A stretch of DNA of 64,000 nt from positions 14,887,574 through 14,951,573 of the forward strand of contig OZ025248.1 in NCBI GenBank assembly GCA_964019135.1, written 5' to 3'. Made by a program: the position numbers and the translations under genes. Of the stretch, positions 54,350 to 64,000 are shown one piece after another; the first letter of the stretch is position 1, and each line of letters begins with the position of its first letter. The DNA comes from Arenicola marina (taxonomy: Eukaryota; Annelida; Polychaeta; Arenicolidae). A model generated the notes under the pieces. The model did not search any database. It was not told the DNA's origin and worked only from the letters and a program-made list of their open reading frames with translations.

Positions 54350-55320
54350 GCGTATTTCTCTCTTTGGAACCGCAGTGCATAATAAATTCTTTGTACAAGA
54401 GATATCATATCAAATACATAGTAAAAGCTGCATCATTTGGAATATCGGTTATAATGATATCGCGGAATAAAATCTTTCTCTCTAATACTTGTTCAACATA
54501 TGACCAGATATACTTTGCGCGGGAGCATTCATACAGAAGATGCTTGATGTCGTGCTCTTCGTTACATTGTTCGCACTGTGCGTCTTGAGGTTTGATTTTT
54601 GAGTTTTCATTTATACAGATTAGATCTTCTTAGCTTTTCTTGTGTATGATCTTTGAATTCAATATTTTTTATTGAGGAACGTTATCTCCATTTGACTTCC
54701 GATGGCGGTTTCGAGAATAACTGTTTACTGTAAGAGTTTTAACAAGCTTTACTTTTCATACTTAACTAATTTGTCTTGATATTGCTGTTTTTGTCACTAA
54801 ATATTGTAGGGTCGTGATGCACAACAAGGGCACACATTTTTTTGTGTGGCTATCTTCACATGACATAGTTCTTGTAAGAAATGTGCTGTTAATGACATCT
54901 TCTTAACAAGATATGATTCACAGATATTTTGCCGTCTCGAATTTGGACGTTTCCTACATTAAAAAACCTTGTTTATACCAAGTCTTGAAAAACAGACATT
55001 GCTACTTGAACATTGGGGCTTGCTACCTCGATTAGAAATAGTTATATTTTGTTATTGCCCCATAGGTGCTGGTCTGCTACTACTGGCTGGTGCCTGCGGA
55101 ACTGATTAAACGCTAAAATGGCCTCTCTGTAAAATATGGGTATTTTGGACAATGAGCGATATGTTCGTTCATCCTTAAAGCGGGTAAAAAGGTTAATATA
55201 ATCGTGAGGCCTTAGTATAGCTTTAGTCCTGAAAGCAACTTTGCAAAACACGACACGTCTTAGAGAACAACGGGTTGATAGAAATAAATTTGCAATCCTG
55301 TCCACAGTAAGCTCAAGCGC
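54350..55320 (-). mobile_element. LINE fragment (non-LTR retrotransposon C-terminus), inactive
   Basis: On the minus strand, 55305-55042 encodes LSKIPIFYREAILAFNQF and LWGNNKI. Further downstream, about 54600-54500 encodes CEQCNEEHDIKHLLYECSRA, a terminal zinc knuckle. These are the typical last segments of a LINE polyprotein. Stops and frame changes lie between them. Confidence 0.75.
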
Positions 55321-55442
55321 CGCGCCATTTCGCCACAGAGCAATCTCGCTTGTCCAGGGGCGAGCGGAAACGCGTGAAAAGTATCCCGGGGGGCTCGCTT
55401 CGCGCTGGAATTGTTACAATTCCAAGTCGCACAGTACACCAT
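55320..55442 (-). pseudogene. THAP-like zinc-finger N-terminus, frameshifted
   Basis: On the minus strand a Met starts MVYCATWNCNN, with the C-x4-C spacing of THAP domains, followed by TFHAFPL, the usual FHxFP motif. The expected basic/Trp segment (DKRDCSVAKW) follows in another frame, so the domain is broken. The second Cys-x2-His half is not seen; LINE-like sequence follows. It could also be a chance resemblance. Confidence 0.4.
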
Positions 55443-55589
55443 CTCTTCTAGAAATTAGGCCTGAGAACCACATTCGATTTAGCAACTAAAAATTCAACAG
55501 ATTGTATCCGTCTAATATAAGTGAGTAGACTATAAACTGCGTTTTTTTATAGTGGGTTGAATATGAGCGAAGTTAGGTAAACATCGCCC

Positions 55590-55720
55590 GTTTCGTTATT
55601 TCCGGTTTGGGTGTCGCTCTCCGATTGGCTAGCGCCAGCCACGCCCACCAAGAGGGCTGCGCCCGGGAAAGCTGCGCTTTCTCGACAGGCGGTCACTTCA
55701 AAAATTTATTGCCACCAACT
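55590..55720 (-). repeat. Dispersed repeat fragment, second copy
   Basis: The minus strand shares GAAGTGACCGCC, GCAGCCCT, CCAATC and ACCGGAAAT in order with 10240-10400 in the SLC2A13 intron. Confidence 0.4.
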
Positions 55721-55949
55721 GGTGCGTCACAAAAAATTGCGCTTTGGAGGGTTGACGCATGGATGGCAAATAAACGCTTGGGTCAGCTACAAGGGCTAAT
55801 ATTTTTATTTCATTTAAAGGATTCGAAACGATAAATGTTATCCAAACCTATTGATTGAAAATAGAAATTTGCCACTAAGGCCCAGTTAGAGTTTTTTGCA
55901 GTTAGAATTCGCGTATACCAGGCTACTTGCCTATTCCGTTGCCAGTTCA

Positions 55950-56102
55950 AGGCGTATTTATCACAATACCGGGATTGGGTTCCGAGCCATTAAAAGATAA
56001 CCATGATTATTCGATCCATCGATCCACGTGCCGTTAGGCTTTCAGGTGGCCAGAGCACTCAAGGCGAGGGCTGTAACCCACTGAGCTACCGGGCCGGCCC
56101 CA
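55950..56102 (-). repeat. tRNA-derived SINE
   Basis: The minus strand reads GGCCCGGTAGCTCAGTGGGT at its 5' end. TAGCTCAGTGGG is an A-box match, followed about 50 nt later by a B-box-like GGATCGAATAATC. The tRNA-unrelated tail contains GGCTCGGAACCC. Not a functional tRNA: the stems do not pair throughout. Confidence 0.6.
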
Positions 56103-56489
56103 CCATGATTAATGAAAGTATCTCATTATCTCTTACTTTATTAACTTATCTTCTTGACAATACGACAGTCGGATACACAAGATGCAAGGGGGAAGGGTGG
56201 GGGGGGGGGGGGGCACATTGCAACTAGCCTCGAGGCGTGTACGGAAAATGGGTCGGTGTTTTACGACGAGACGCGAGAGGCACATGAGATGTGGAACAAA
56301 TTAATCCCCGAAGCCCGGTTTCAGGTTCCAGGACTCACATCCGGCTATGCGGACAAAATACGGAAACTCCCTTTATGGATAAGACAGCTGTGAGGTGGAA
56401 AGACAGCTCTCAATGACGAGCCACTCAGCCTTCTCAATCAATACAGACAAACGTGGCTCGGAGGACCACACCCCTCCCCCTCCTTCCCT

Positions 56490-56580
56490 CCAATATGGCG
56501 CCCACCACTGTCACTGGGGTGTGGAGGGGTGTGGAGGGATGTAGAGGGGTGCGGAGGGGTGTGGAGGGGTGTGGAGGCCC
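56490..56580. repeat. Short GTGGAGGG minisatellite
   Basis: About seven units of GGGGTGTGGAG/GGTGCGGAG with 10-12-bp spacing. Confidence 0.8.
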
Positions 56581-56767
56581 GCTTTACGTCATCTTGCGGA
56601 CAGCTGAGGCTGTGAAGCACGTGCCACGGTGTGTACACTGTCAATGTACATAGCGTTTTTAAGCCACCCTTGTGCACACATTTCGAGGTTATTAACGAAC
56701 CAGACCGAGATGATATACATAAATAAACATATATATATACCGAGATATATGTGGCCTCGCACCCCCC

Positions 56768-56889
56768 TTGGATCTGTCCCTGTCTTACAACGGTCATTTA
56801 GCGCTACAGAAGTAATCTAATGGCAGGCCGCTCGCACCCCACGCCCATGCGCCCATCACGTGACAATGATGTTCGTGCTCTCGATATAT
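56768..56889. repeat. 122-bp direct repeat, copy A
   Basis: From TTGGATCTGTCCCTGTCTTA to GTGCTCTCGATATAT it is the same as 57327-57448 (shift 559). It includes the right end of the hAT-like MITE plus its flank. Confidence 0.93.
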
Positions 56890-57170
56890 GTGGCCTCGCT
56901 TCACAGTCTTATAGTGAACGCTAGCAGTACCGTAACCTTCAAGAGGTCACGTGGGGGTGGCCATATTCCGAGGCAACCCCAACGTGACCCCGCGTAGGTC
57001 AACATGCTCTCTCGGGTGCGGGAAGCGTGCTACCTCTCTTCTGTTAGCTGTGGATTCCCACGGATCTTGCAGTAGGTGGCGCGCCGGTCGGTCTCCAGAA
57101 TGGACAGGGTAATTACCGATACTAACGTTGTCTCCAGGAGTCGGGAGCGACCCTACACGCCATAATCTTA

Positions 57171-57341
57171 CAGGGGCGGATCCAGCAATCTGGCTAGGGG
57201 GGGCCGGGTTCAGTGTTGGATCCAGATATGCTGGATAGTGGGGGCCGGTTTTGGCTTTCATTCGGTTTTCATGTTAAATGTTATAAATTTCGGCCCTAAG
57301 AGGGGGGGGGGGGGGGCGCCCCCCCCTTGGATCTGTCCCTG
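57171..57341. mobile_element. hAT-like MITE with TCTTA flanks
   Basis: Left end CAGGGGCGGATCC, right end GGATCTGTCCCTG, flanked by TCTTA on both sides (57166-57170 and 57342-57346). CAGxGGCGGATCC ends are usual for hAT-type non-autonomous elements, but their target duplications are normally 8 bp, so classification is tentative. Confidence 0.55.
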
Positions 57342-57448
57342 TCTTACAACGGTCATTTAGCGCTACAGAAGTAATCTAATGGCAGGCCGCTCGCACCCCA
57401 CGCCCATGCGCCCATCACGTGACAATGATGTTCGTGCTCTCGATATAT
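57327..57448. repeat. 122-bp direct repeat, copy B
   Basis: Second copy of 56768-56889. Because the non-element flank is copied too, this is a local duplication and not a second insertion. Confidence 0.93.
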
Positions 57449-57904
57449 TTAGGCCACTTTTGTGCACACATCGGGTGATGGATCCCTGGGATAAAGAGAT
57501 CAAAGCATACATCTATCTCCCATACCCTTCTTTGGTGGGTGTTTTTTTTAGCGTTTCCCTTGTCGTTTTCACAATTAATTAAAGGCGAGCAAACCTACCG
57601 ACGTCACGAGCTATTGTCACTTTCATGGCAGTCGCCATAGCTACAAGAACGAGGGTCGCTATGACGACGTCGCGTTTCCCAGTAACACTTCAAAGACTTC
57701 ATACCTATTGAAGTTTTCACTACATGGACGTTAACTCGCCGGTAGGGGGAGGGGGTAGGCACTGGCGTGTGGAGGTGAGATGGTGGACTTTGGGCTGGAG
57801 TGGGGGCCGTTTATTTTATTGTAACAAACAGCCGCCATGTACCAGTAACGTCTACAGTCTAAAGAGCACTAGCCCCATCACGAGGGCCCCTGAAGGGGGG
57901 GTAG

Positions 57905-58085
57905 CCATGTCGCGTGTCGATTTTAAGAAAAAGGTTCATGTCGCGTGTCGATTTTAAGAAAAGGTCCATGTCGCGTGTCGATTTTAAGAAAAGGTCTATG
58001 TCGCGTGTCGATTTTAAGAAAAGGTCCATGTCGCGTGTCGATTTTAAGAAAAGTTTCATGTCGCGTGTCGCTAAGTCTTATGTCG
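57905..58085. repeat. 31-bp minisatellite, about six units
   Basis: The unit ATGTCGCGTGTCGATTTTAA plus GAAAAGGTCC repeats with one-base changes, decaying to about 58150. Confidence 0.93.
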
Positions 58086-59132
58086 CATGTCGATTCTAAG
58101 ACAACCCCAATGTCGCGTTGTCGATTTTAAAAATCGCCGTGTCGCCGTGTCGAAAAAGCCCCTATGGGGCCCCATCACGCTGCGATAGGACCAGATGTAT
58201 CGACCGGAACCACGGGGTGTATAAACCATGCAAACGGCTGGACTAAATAAAGTACAGTGTTTTCTTCCTAAAAGATATGGCTAAGGCGGATTTAAAAGTG
58301 TTGACACAAGCGATCTACTTTATTAGTATCTCAAACAAGAACGCGTTTACATTTGTCCCAAGTATTAGTGTGGCGGGACCTATTGTCACATAGCCCACTG
58401 TACGTATCGGTCTTATTTTTATCATCAGTCAGATTCTATTTACATACATATAGTAATTAGTTGGTCTCGCAGTCAACAAAGTACCCAAGGTATACATCAG
58501 CCAACACACAAAGGAGACGTCTAACCAAGCAGCTATTTTCTTTGAAAAGGTAGCTATAGATTTATGGGTTTGTTTATTATATGTTACCATCAGAGCCAAG
58601 CCGAGGGGCTCCCGGTAGGCGGCGCTACAGATACGCATAAATTAACACCATTTCGAGCCAATGAGAACGACGGTGTGAGTTGTTTCTCGTTAGATGTCGC
58701 TAGTGGCACCGCAACGGTCGTCGTTGCTCCAGAGGGGCTTCCAGGGTATCCTTCTGGGAAGAGACTGGTCAGGTGGAGAAGGGGACCAGGGGGCAGGGGG
58801 GCAGGGGCTGGACAGAGGGTGACCTTATCCACCACAGACAATACGCCCCCCCCCGCCCCCCAACACACACATCCTGTCTTCCAGGTAAGGTCGGTCAGTA
58901 ATTGTAGATGACCCCCTTGGCATCGTATCGTGATCTTGTTGTCAACTGCGAAAACGAGTCTCCGCCTCTCCCCCGACCCCTGTACCCCCCCACGCCCCTC
59001 TCCCGGCAACCCACTTTTTAAGCCCTCACACATAAATTGCCCTGAAACACAAATACGTTTCTATAAATATCTATATGTGGACGGCGGGGTAAAAGAAGGT
59101 AAAGGAAGGTACACGCTGGACAACGCTGTACA

Positions 59133-59480
59133 TCTATACTAATAAAATGAAGCTGTCTGTCCCACTATGCCGCGGCATGCAAGAGCCCATTGACATCAGC
59201 AGCCGCCTTGAACCTATTAATATCCAGCCGCCGCTCTTAGATGTGTCAAAGCTATCGCATGTGTCAACACAACCGCTGGGTGCTTATCACCTTATCCCGC
59301 GGCATACTATCAACTGCGGCGGGCTACCTGGCTTGGTGCCAAAAGTAATAATATTTCTCCCAACGCCTTATCGCCCGAACCGTCATCAAAACAAACAAAT
59401 CCCGTACTGTCTCGCGTCCACAACTTCCCATTAGTACCAGAGAACGAACTCTGCCCGGGGAACCTTGCCTATTTGAATTG
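59133..59480 (+). mobile_element. Possible Helitron-like fragment
   Basis: It begins A|TCTATACTAATAAAATGAAG, a start seen in many invertebrate Helitrons, and proceeds to AGCTGTCTGTC. No clear CTRR end with hairpin was found, so the assignment is weak. The 95-codon open frame inside has no recognisable motif. Confidence 0.3.
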
Positions 59481-59499
59481 ATTTGATCTTTTTGATCTT

Positions 59500-60600
59500 T
59501 GATCCAATTTTACAGTATAGTTAAGTTGTCTACACGTCAATTCTATAGACCAACCAGGACGTCAGGCAGATTTTATCCACTGAAGGTATAGTAGTAATAC
59601 GTTAAATGACGAACAACGGACGGGAAACAGCCCCTTTTTTAACTCAATCAACCCTTTTTTTTTTTTACTCAATCAATGTATGAGCTTGGGCCTTAGTTTT
59701 ACTTGACTGATATTCGTTGATATCGTGCTTTAGTCGCAATTTGAGTATTCTGTACTGGATGCACAATAATTGCACAGGGTTTAAATATCCTTAACATATA
59801 TGTCCCGTTATTCCGTAGCTCCCGGTCTCAATTTAATATGTCAATATAATTATCGATATTATTTCTGCCCAATGTCTACCTTCTGCCTGCTACTATTTGA
59901 CGTATAAAACAAAATATTGTCATACTGTTATTTCTTTCGCTGCTACTACGAACGCTAGACGGCTAGTACCGGTATATATGGAGAATTGTTCTGTGTCACA
60001 GTACCTGTGTAAACTTGCAGAACGTTTACAGCGGTTAGAAAGTCCAACAATGGCCTAAATAAATCGGCGTCGGTGTACTCAGGGTTCATTTTAGAGTGTA
60101 TACTGTATACGGTTTGTCTCACTTTACAACCCTCGCGCAGGTAGTCGCCAGGGTCCAAGGGCGCCTTTAGCAAAACACCTGCCGAAATCAACAACCGAAT
60201 GCTATTCATTATCGACAGATAGAGTTAAAGATAAAAAGATAGAAGGAAGTGATTCATGGCCTGCATTGTATTACCCTAACCCGTTCATCTTGAGCTTAGA
60301 ACGGCTTGAATGCGCCTAACTTTATAATACTAGATTACAAGTCCCCCCCCGCGCCCGCCAGGTATGTTTCAGATTGACGGGGCCTTGCTGATGCAGCCAA
60401 ACAACGGAACCTTCACAATGGGCCGGTGAATGAGTTGGGACAAAGACCAAGTGTAACATCAGTCAACACCACGGTATTGATGGGTGGACACTCTGCTGAC
60501 TGAAGAGAAAGGAATCGATGGCCTCCCAAGTGTGTACTTATCCGGCCTGACGTGGGCAAATGGGGAGGAGAGGGGAAGAGGGTTACTTACGCTAGCAGGG
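59500..60600. other. Gene-free stretch, nothing recognised
   Basis: AT-rich sequence without repeats or motifs that I can name. Confidence 0.5.
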
Positions 60601-60639
60601 CCTTGCCCCATCTTTCTACTCCCTTTCCCACAGTGTCCA

Positions 60640-61080
60640 ACCCTATAGTGTCCAGCCACAGTGCCCAGCCCCACAGTGTCCAGCCCCACAGTGTCTAGCC
60701 TCACAGTGTCCATCCCCACAGTGTCCAGCCCCCGTGTTCAGCCCCAGTGTCCAGCCCCCCAGTGTCCAGCCCCAGTGTTCAGCCAGTGTCCAGCCCCACA
60801 GTGTCCAGCCAGTGTCCAGCCAGTGTTCAGCCCCACAGTGTCCAGCCCCAGTGTCTAGCGCCCCCCCCCCCCCAGTGTCTAGCGCCCCCTCCCAGTGTCC
60901 AGCGCCCCCCCCCCAGTATCCACGCCCCCAGTGTCCAGCGCCCCCCCCCCCAGTGTCCAGCCCTACAGTGTCCAGCCCCCCAGTATCCAGCCCCCCAGTG
61001 TCCAGCGCCCCCCCCCCCCCAGTGTCCAGCCTCCCAGTGTCCAGCCCCCCCCCCCCGCCCCCAGTGTCCAGCCTCACAAA
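60640..61080. repeat. CAGTGTCCAGCCC minisatellite with C-runs
   Basis: About 30 degenerate units of 10-20 bp around CCCAGTGTCCAGC, mixed with runs of up to 12 C. The long open frames on both strands are low complexity and not called. Confidence 0.93.
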
Positions 61081-61889
61081 CTGAGGCCTCAGATCGATTG
61101 CTACCGCGTGGCGGAGAGATACAAAGACGCCTCGCTACCTTCTTGTGATGCTTCCGCCATTTAAAACTTTAACAGGGGGAGACACAACGCCCCAATCCTA
61201 ATCAACAGTCCACCCATTACGCACCTGTTCCAGGGTTTTCCGCTAACAGGGACAGATCATTGACGAAAGCACAAGCGGCGACGTGCTAATGGACTGGGGG
61301 GTGGGGGGGGGGGCGTGAAGATATATGTATGCCTCTACCCACTGTAGCAAGCAACATTGTCGTCGATAATAGCGCGCCATGTGAGTCACGTGTTTGGTGA
61401 CATCGATCCCCACGTCACGGCAGCTGAATGCCTCGCTGGATCGCTTCATCTCACGCCGCACCCCCGCACCCCACCCCCCCTTCCCACATCCCCTCACCCA
61501 GCAGATGCAATAAAAACAGGAACAATTACAATTTATCAGGTTTCAAAAGCATCAGGGTCGACACTGTAAAATAACAACGGCAGCTTTATTTTACATATTT
61601 ATCGTGTTTAGATGAGATCAGAAAAGCGATAATACTGTTATTGCATACGGTGTTATTGCATAAAGGTGAAAGTTTGCAGTTTGTTGTGTGTCGCTGGGTC
61701 AGTCATTTCATGCTGAAGAGGAGGAATGGGAAAGGGCGGGGTTGAAGGGGTAGACGGCGAGCCGCTGTACATTGGTCCGCCTTTCAGACGCACCTGTAAA
61801 GTCTGGCGTCTGTAACCACAGCTCAGCGGGCCAAATATAGACTTGATTCGCAGACACTTAGCCAGTGACCGCTGGCCAAAATCCAAGGT

Positions 61890-62250
61890 CCGCCAGCCGG
61901 CGAATGGTGAACGCAGCCAACGTCAGCCAGCGAACGGTGAACGCAGCCAACGTCAGCCAACGTCAGCCAGCGAACGGTGAACGCAGCCAACGTCAGCCAG
62001 CAAAAGGTGAACGCAGCCAACGTCAGCCAGTGAACGGTGAACGCAGCCAACGGTGAACACAGCCAACGTCAGTCAGCAAACAGTGAACGTCAGCCAACGT
62101 CAGTCAGCGAACGGTGCACACAGCCAACGTCAGCCAGCAAACAGTGAACGTCGGCCAAAGTCAGACAGCGAATGGTGAACGCAGCCAACGTCAGCCAACG
62201 TCAGCCAGCGAACGGTGAACGCAGCCAACTTCAGCCAGCGAACGTGCTGA
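61890..62250. repeat. Composite GTCAGCCA minisatellite
   Basis: About twelve units built from GTCAGCCAGCGAACGGTGAA and CGCAGCCAAC, with a shorter AACGTCAGCC submodule inserted in some units. Confidence 0.92.
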
Positions 62251-62629
62251 GCAGCCGTGTACGCCCAGACGCTACCCCACCCCTCAACCTCGAGATGACG
62301 AGGTCAGCCGTAAGGGTAACCCAGCAAGCTATCCCCACCCCCAGATTGAGCCTGTAACGACCGAACCGGTCTGACCCCCAGCACCCAGGGTAACCAACCA
62401 GGCCCGCAGGCCCACACGCACCGGGCAAAAAGCAGGCCAACGAGCCTGTAGATGGACCCTGCCACTACGGTCACCAGACCACTTGCAGGGTACTGTGGTC
62501 TGGTACAGGGTACCGGCTGAGTAGGGGGTTTCTCCGGGGACGTGGCTCACTCTCTCTTCCTTCTCCCATTGACGAGATATGACCAGAATTGGTTCCTTAA
62601 ATTAAAGCATCCGGAATAAACAGCCCACC

Positions 62630-62830
62630 AATCAGTACTGCCCCGGCACAGGGTACTGCCCCAGCCCAGGGTACTGCCCCAGCCCAGGGTACTGCCCCAG
62701 CATAGGGTACTGCCCCAGCATAGGGTATTGCCCCAGCACAGGGTACTGCCCCAGCCCAGAGTACTGCCCCAGCACAGGGTATTGCCCCAGCACAGGGTAC
62801 TGCCCCAACCCAGGGTATTGCCCAAGTGGA
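62630..62830. repeat. 18-bp minisatellite, about 11 units
   Basis: Unit GGTACTGCCCCAGCACAG with CCAGCCCAG and CCAGCATAG variants. Confidence 0.94.
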
Positions 62831-62839
62831 AGTAAGATA

Positions 62840-63884
62840 CTACCTTGGAAAAGTGCCATGGCCAAAATAATATTGCAACACACAACCTACACTAAAAATA
62901 TATCATGATTCGGGGACATCATGGTGAGTATGTAGATTTCATGACTGACATTATTTTTACCCGACCATGACTTTGCACGACAGCTTTTTTTGCCGGATTT
63001 TCGCGGACTTTCCCTGACCGTGGGAACCCTGTCTTTGTGTGCCCATCGCCTGTCTGGGGGCCGCCCTCTACAGTCGCCGTTGTTTGTGCAGTCGCAGCGC
63101 CGAGCCAGGCCGACGATCAGCTGATCAGCGAATGGCAAGCCGCCCGGAGATCTCTCCCCGCAAGATGGCGCCACCGGTGTTACTACGGACTGCACCGAGC
63201 GTCTCCCGTACCCTCCAAGGCAGGGTATGGAATGAGCATGTCCGCCAGGTGTGGGCAGTCCTGGCCGGGGTTTACGGCGGCAACCCATCCAACAGATAAC
63301 TGACTGCAGCTTTTTTACAAGAATGGACGGATTGGTGCTTTGGGCCACCTCTGTGAACATATAAACTACACTGGTAGACAAAACGTAGCGATGACAGACG
63401 GAGATAATGCTTAATAATGAATTCTATAACGCGCCATGAAGGACTTCACAAATACACCCCCCCCCTCCCCCCCCACCGCAAGATCTTTGACAAAAAAAAC
63501 CTGGCTGGCGCAAAGAGTTCTGGTAAAAAAAAAAACAGCGTTTAATGTGTCTTCTGATGTAGACTTTTTCTAGGAAGGGGATGACATAGAAGGCTTTATA
63601 TTAATGAGCTGCCTCTCAAATAAGTCGGGGCTGATTGTCAGGCGTGCAAGTGGGAAGCCAACGAAGGTCCTTGCCAAACAGGGCTGAAGAGACCGCTCCC
63701 CCCCCCCCCCCCAACCCCCCCTCTCCCTGCCGTAGCCACGTCATAGTCGACGGAACAGGCACAGCCCCGAGATCCGGCCCTACACCCACGCTAAGCCCCC
63801 GTCCTTCACAGCACGCCGCACGGCTCACAAGGCCTCCCCTCCCCTTCCCTCTCCTCTCGGCCAGTGTCCAGTTACTGCAGGGAC
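62840..63884. other. Gene-free stretch, nothing confidently recognised
   Basis: 63037-63303 is GC-balanced and open in several frames but shows no known domain. C-runs are present at 63456-63475 and 63698-63712. The missing DNA-binding-domain exons of the nuclear receptor were sought here and not found. Confidence 0.45.
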
Positions 63885-63965
63885 ATGCAGCAATGGGCGC
63901 CGGCGGGAATGAGCGGGTGGGCATGGGCGCCGGCGGGAATGGGCGGGTGGGCATGGGCGGGCGGA
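63885..63965. repeat. 30-bp tandem repeat, about 2.5 units
   Basis: GGGCGCCGGCGGGAATGAGC plus GGGTGGGCAT, repeated with one change. Confidence 0.85.
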
Positions 63966-64000
63966 GGAACAACGACTGGACACATGTGTAATACGTGTAA

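Noticed and set aside
55950-56102. tRNA gene
   Set aside because: The A-box is good but the acceptor and anticodon stems do not pair; it fits a tRNA-derived SINE.
59147-59434. 95-codon open frame starting KLSVPLCRGMQEP
   Set aside because: It begins inside a Helitron-like terminal sequence and shows no known domain, so it is not called as a gene.
60643-61148. Ser/Pro/Val- and Gly/His-rich open frames on both strands
   Set aside because: Low-complexity products of the CAGTGTCCAGCCC minisatellite with unstable C-runs.
63037-63303. Minus-strand CTNNGDC with the C-x5-C spacing of a nuclear-receptor second zinc finger
   Set aside because: The required later C-x2-C pair and the rest of the finger are missing in all frames nearby, so it is not the absent DNA-binding exon.

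Overview
The window is eukaryotic: genes are split by GT-AG introns, most of the sequence is non-coding, and it carries LINE, SINE and MITE remnants and many minisatellites. The three recognisable or well-supported genes point to an invertebrate animal. A lophotrochozoan (mollusc-like) origin is my best guess, but nothing here proves it. One 200-N assembly gap lies at 16917-17116.

Layout. (1) 1-2560 is two minisatellite fields: a 28-bp satellite with higher-order structure, then a 39-bp C/T-rich repeat. (2) 5543-13883 (+) holds the nine 3'-terminal coding exons of a proton/myo-inositol cotransporter (SLC2A13/HMIT type). Its N-terminal exons are not seen and presumably lie upstream. A 21-bp minisatellite stays open in frame from the extracellular-loop exon into the next intron. 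(3) 14530-15240 (+) is the 3' end of a non-LTR retrotransposon. (4) About 17117-25609 (-) is a multi-exon gene for a long, probably disordered protein I do not recognise. Its last visible exon carries three independent coding repeat arrays and runs into the gap. (5) 29486-39044 (+) is a complete ten-exon peroxisomal ABC half-transporter of the ABCD1/ABCD2 (ALDP) type, 752 residues. (6) 42395-42794 is a TTAA-flanked MITE with a second copy at 28526-28933. (7) 48338-54049 (-) is the hinge and complete ligand-binding domain of an NR1-like nuclear receptor. Its zinc-finger exons are not found in the window and should lie beyond 64 kb. (8) 54.3-64 kb is gene-poor: a LINE tail, a frameshifted THAP-like fragment, a tRNA-derived SINE, a hAT-like MITE with flanking duplication, and several minisatellites.

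The three confident or near-confident genes are not an obvious pathway (inositol import, very-long-chain acyl import into peroxisomes, and transcriptional control). The most unusual feature is structural. At four separate exon-intron junctions in two genes the adjacent intron is filled with tandem copies that include the splice site and the edge of the exon: ABCD introns 2, 6 and 9, and one nuclear-receptor intron. This gives arrays of decoy donors or acceptors and, in ABCD intron 6, units that look like in-frame 24-nt microexons.
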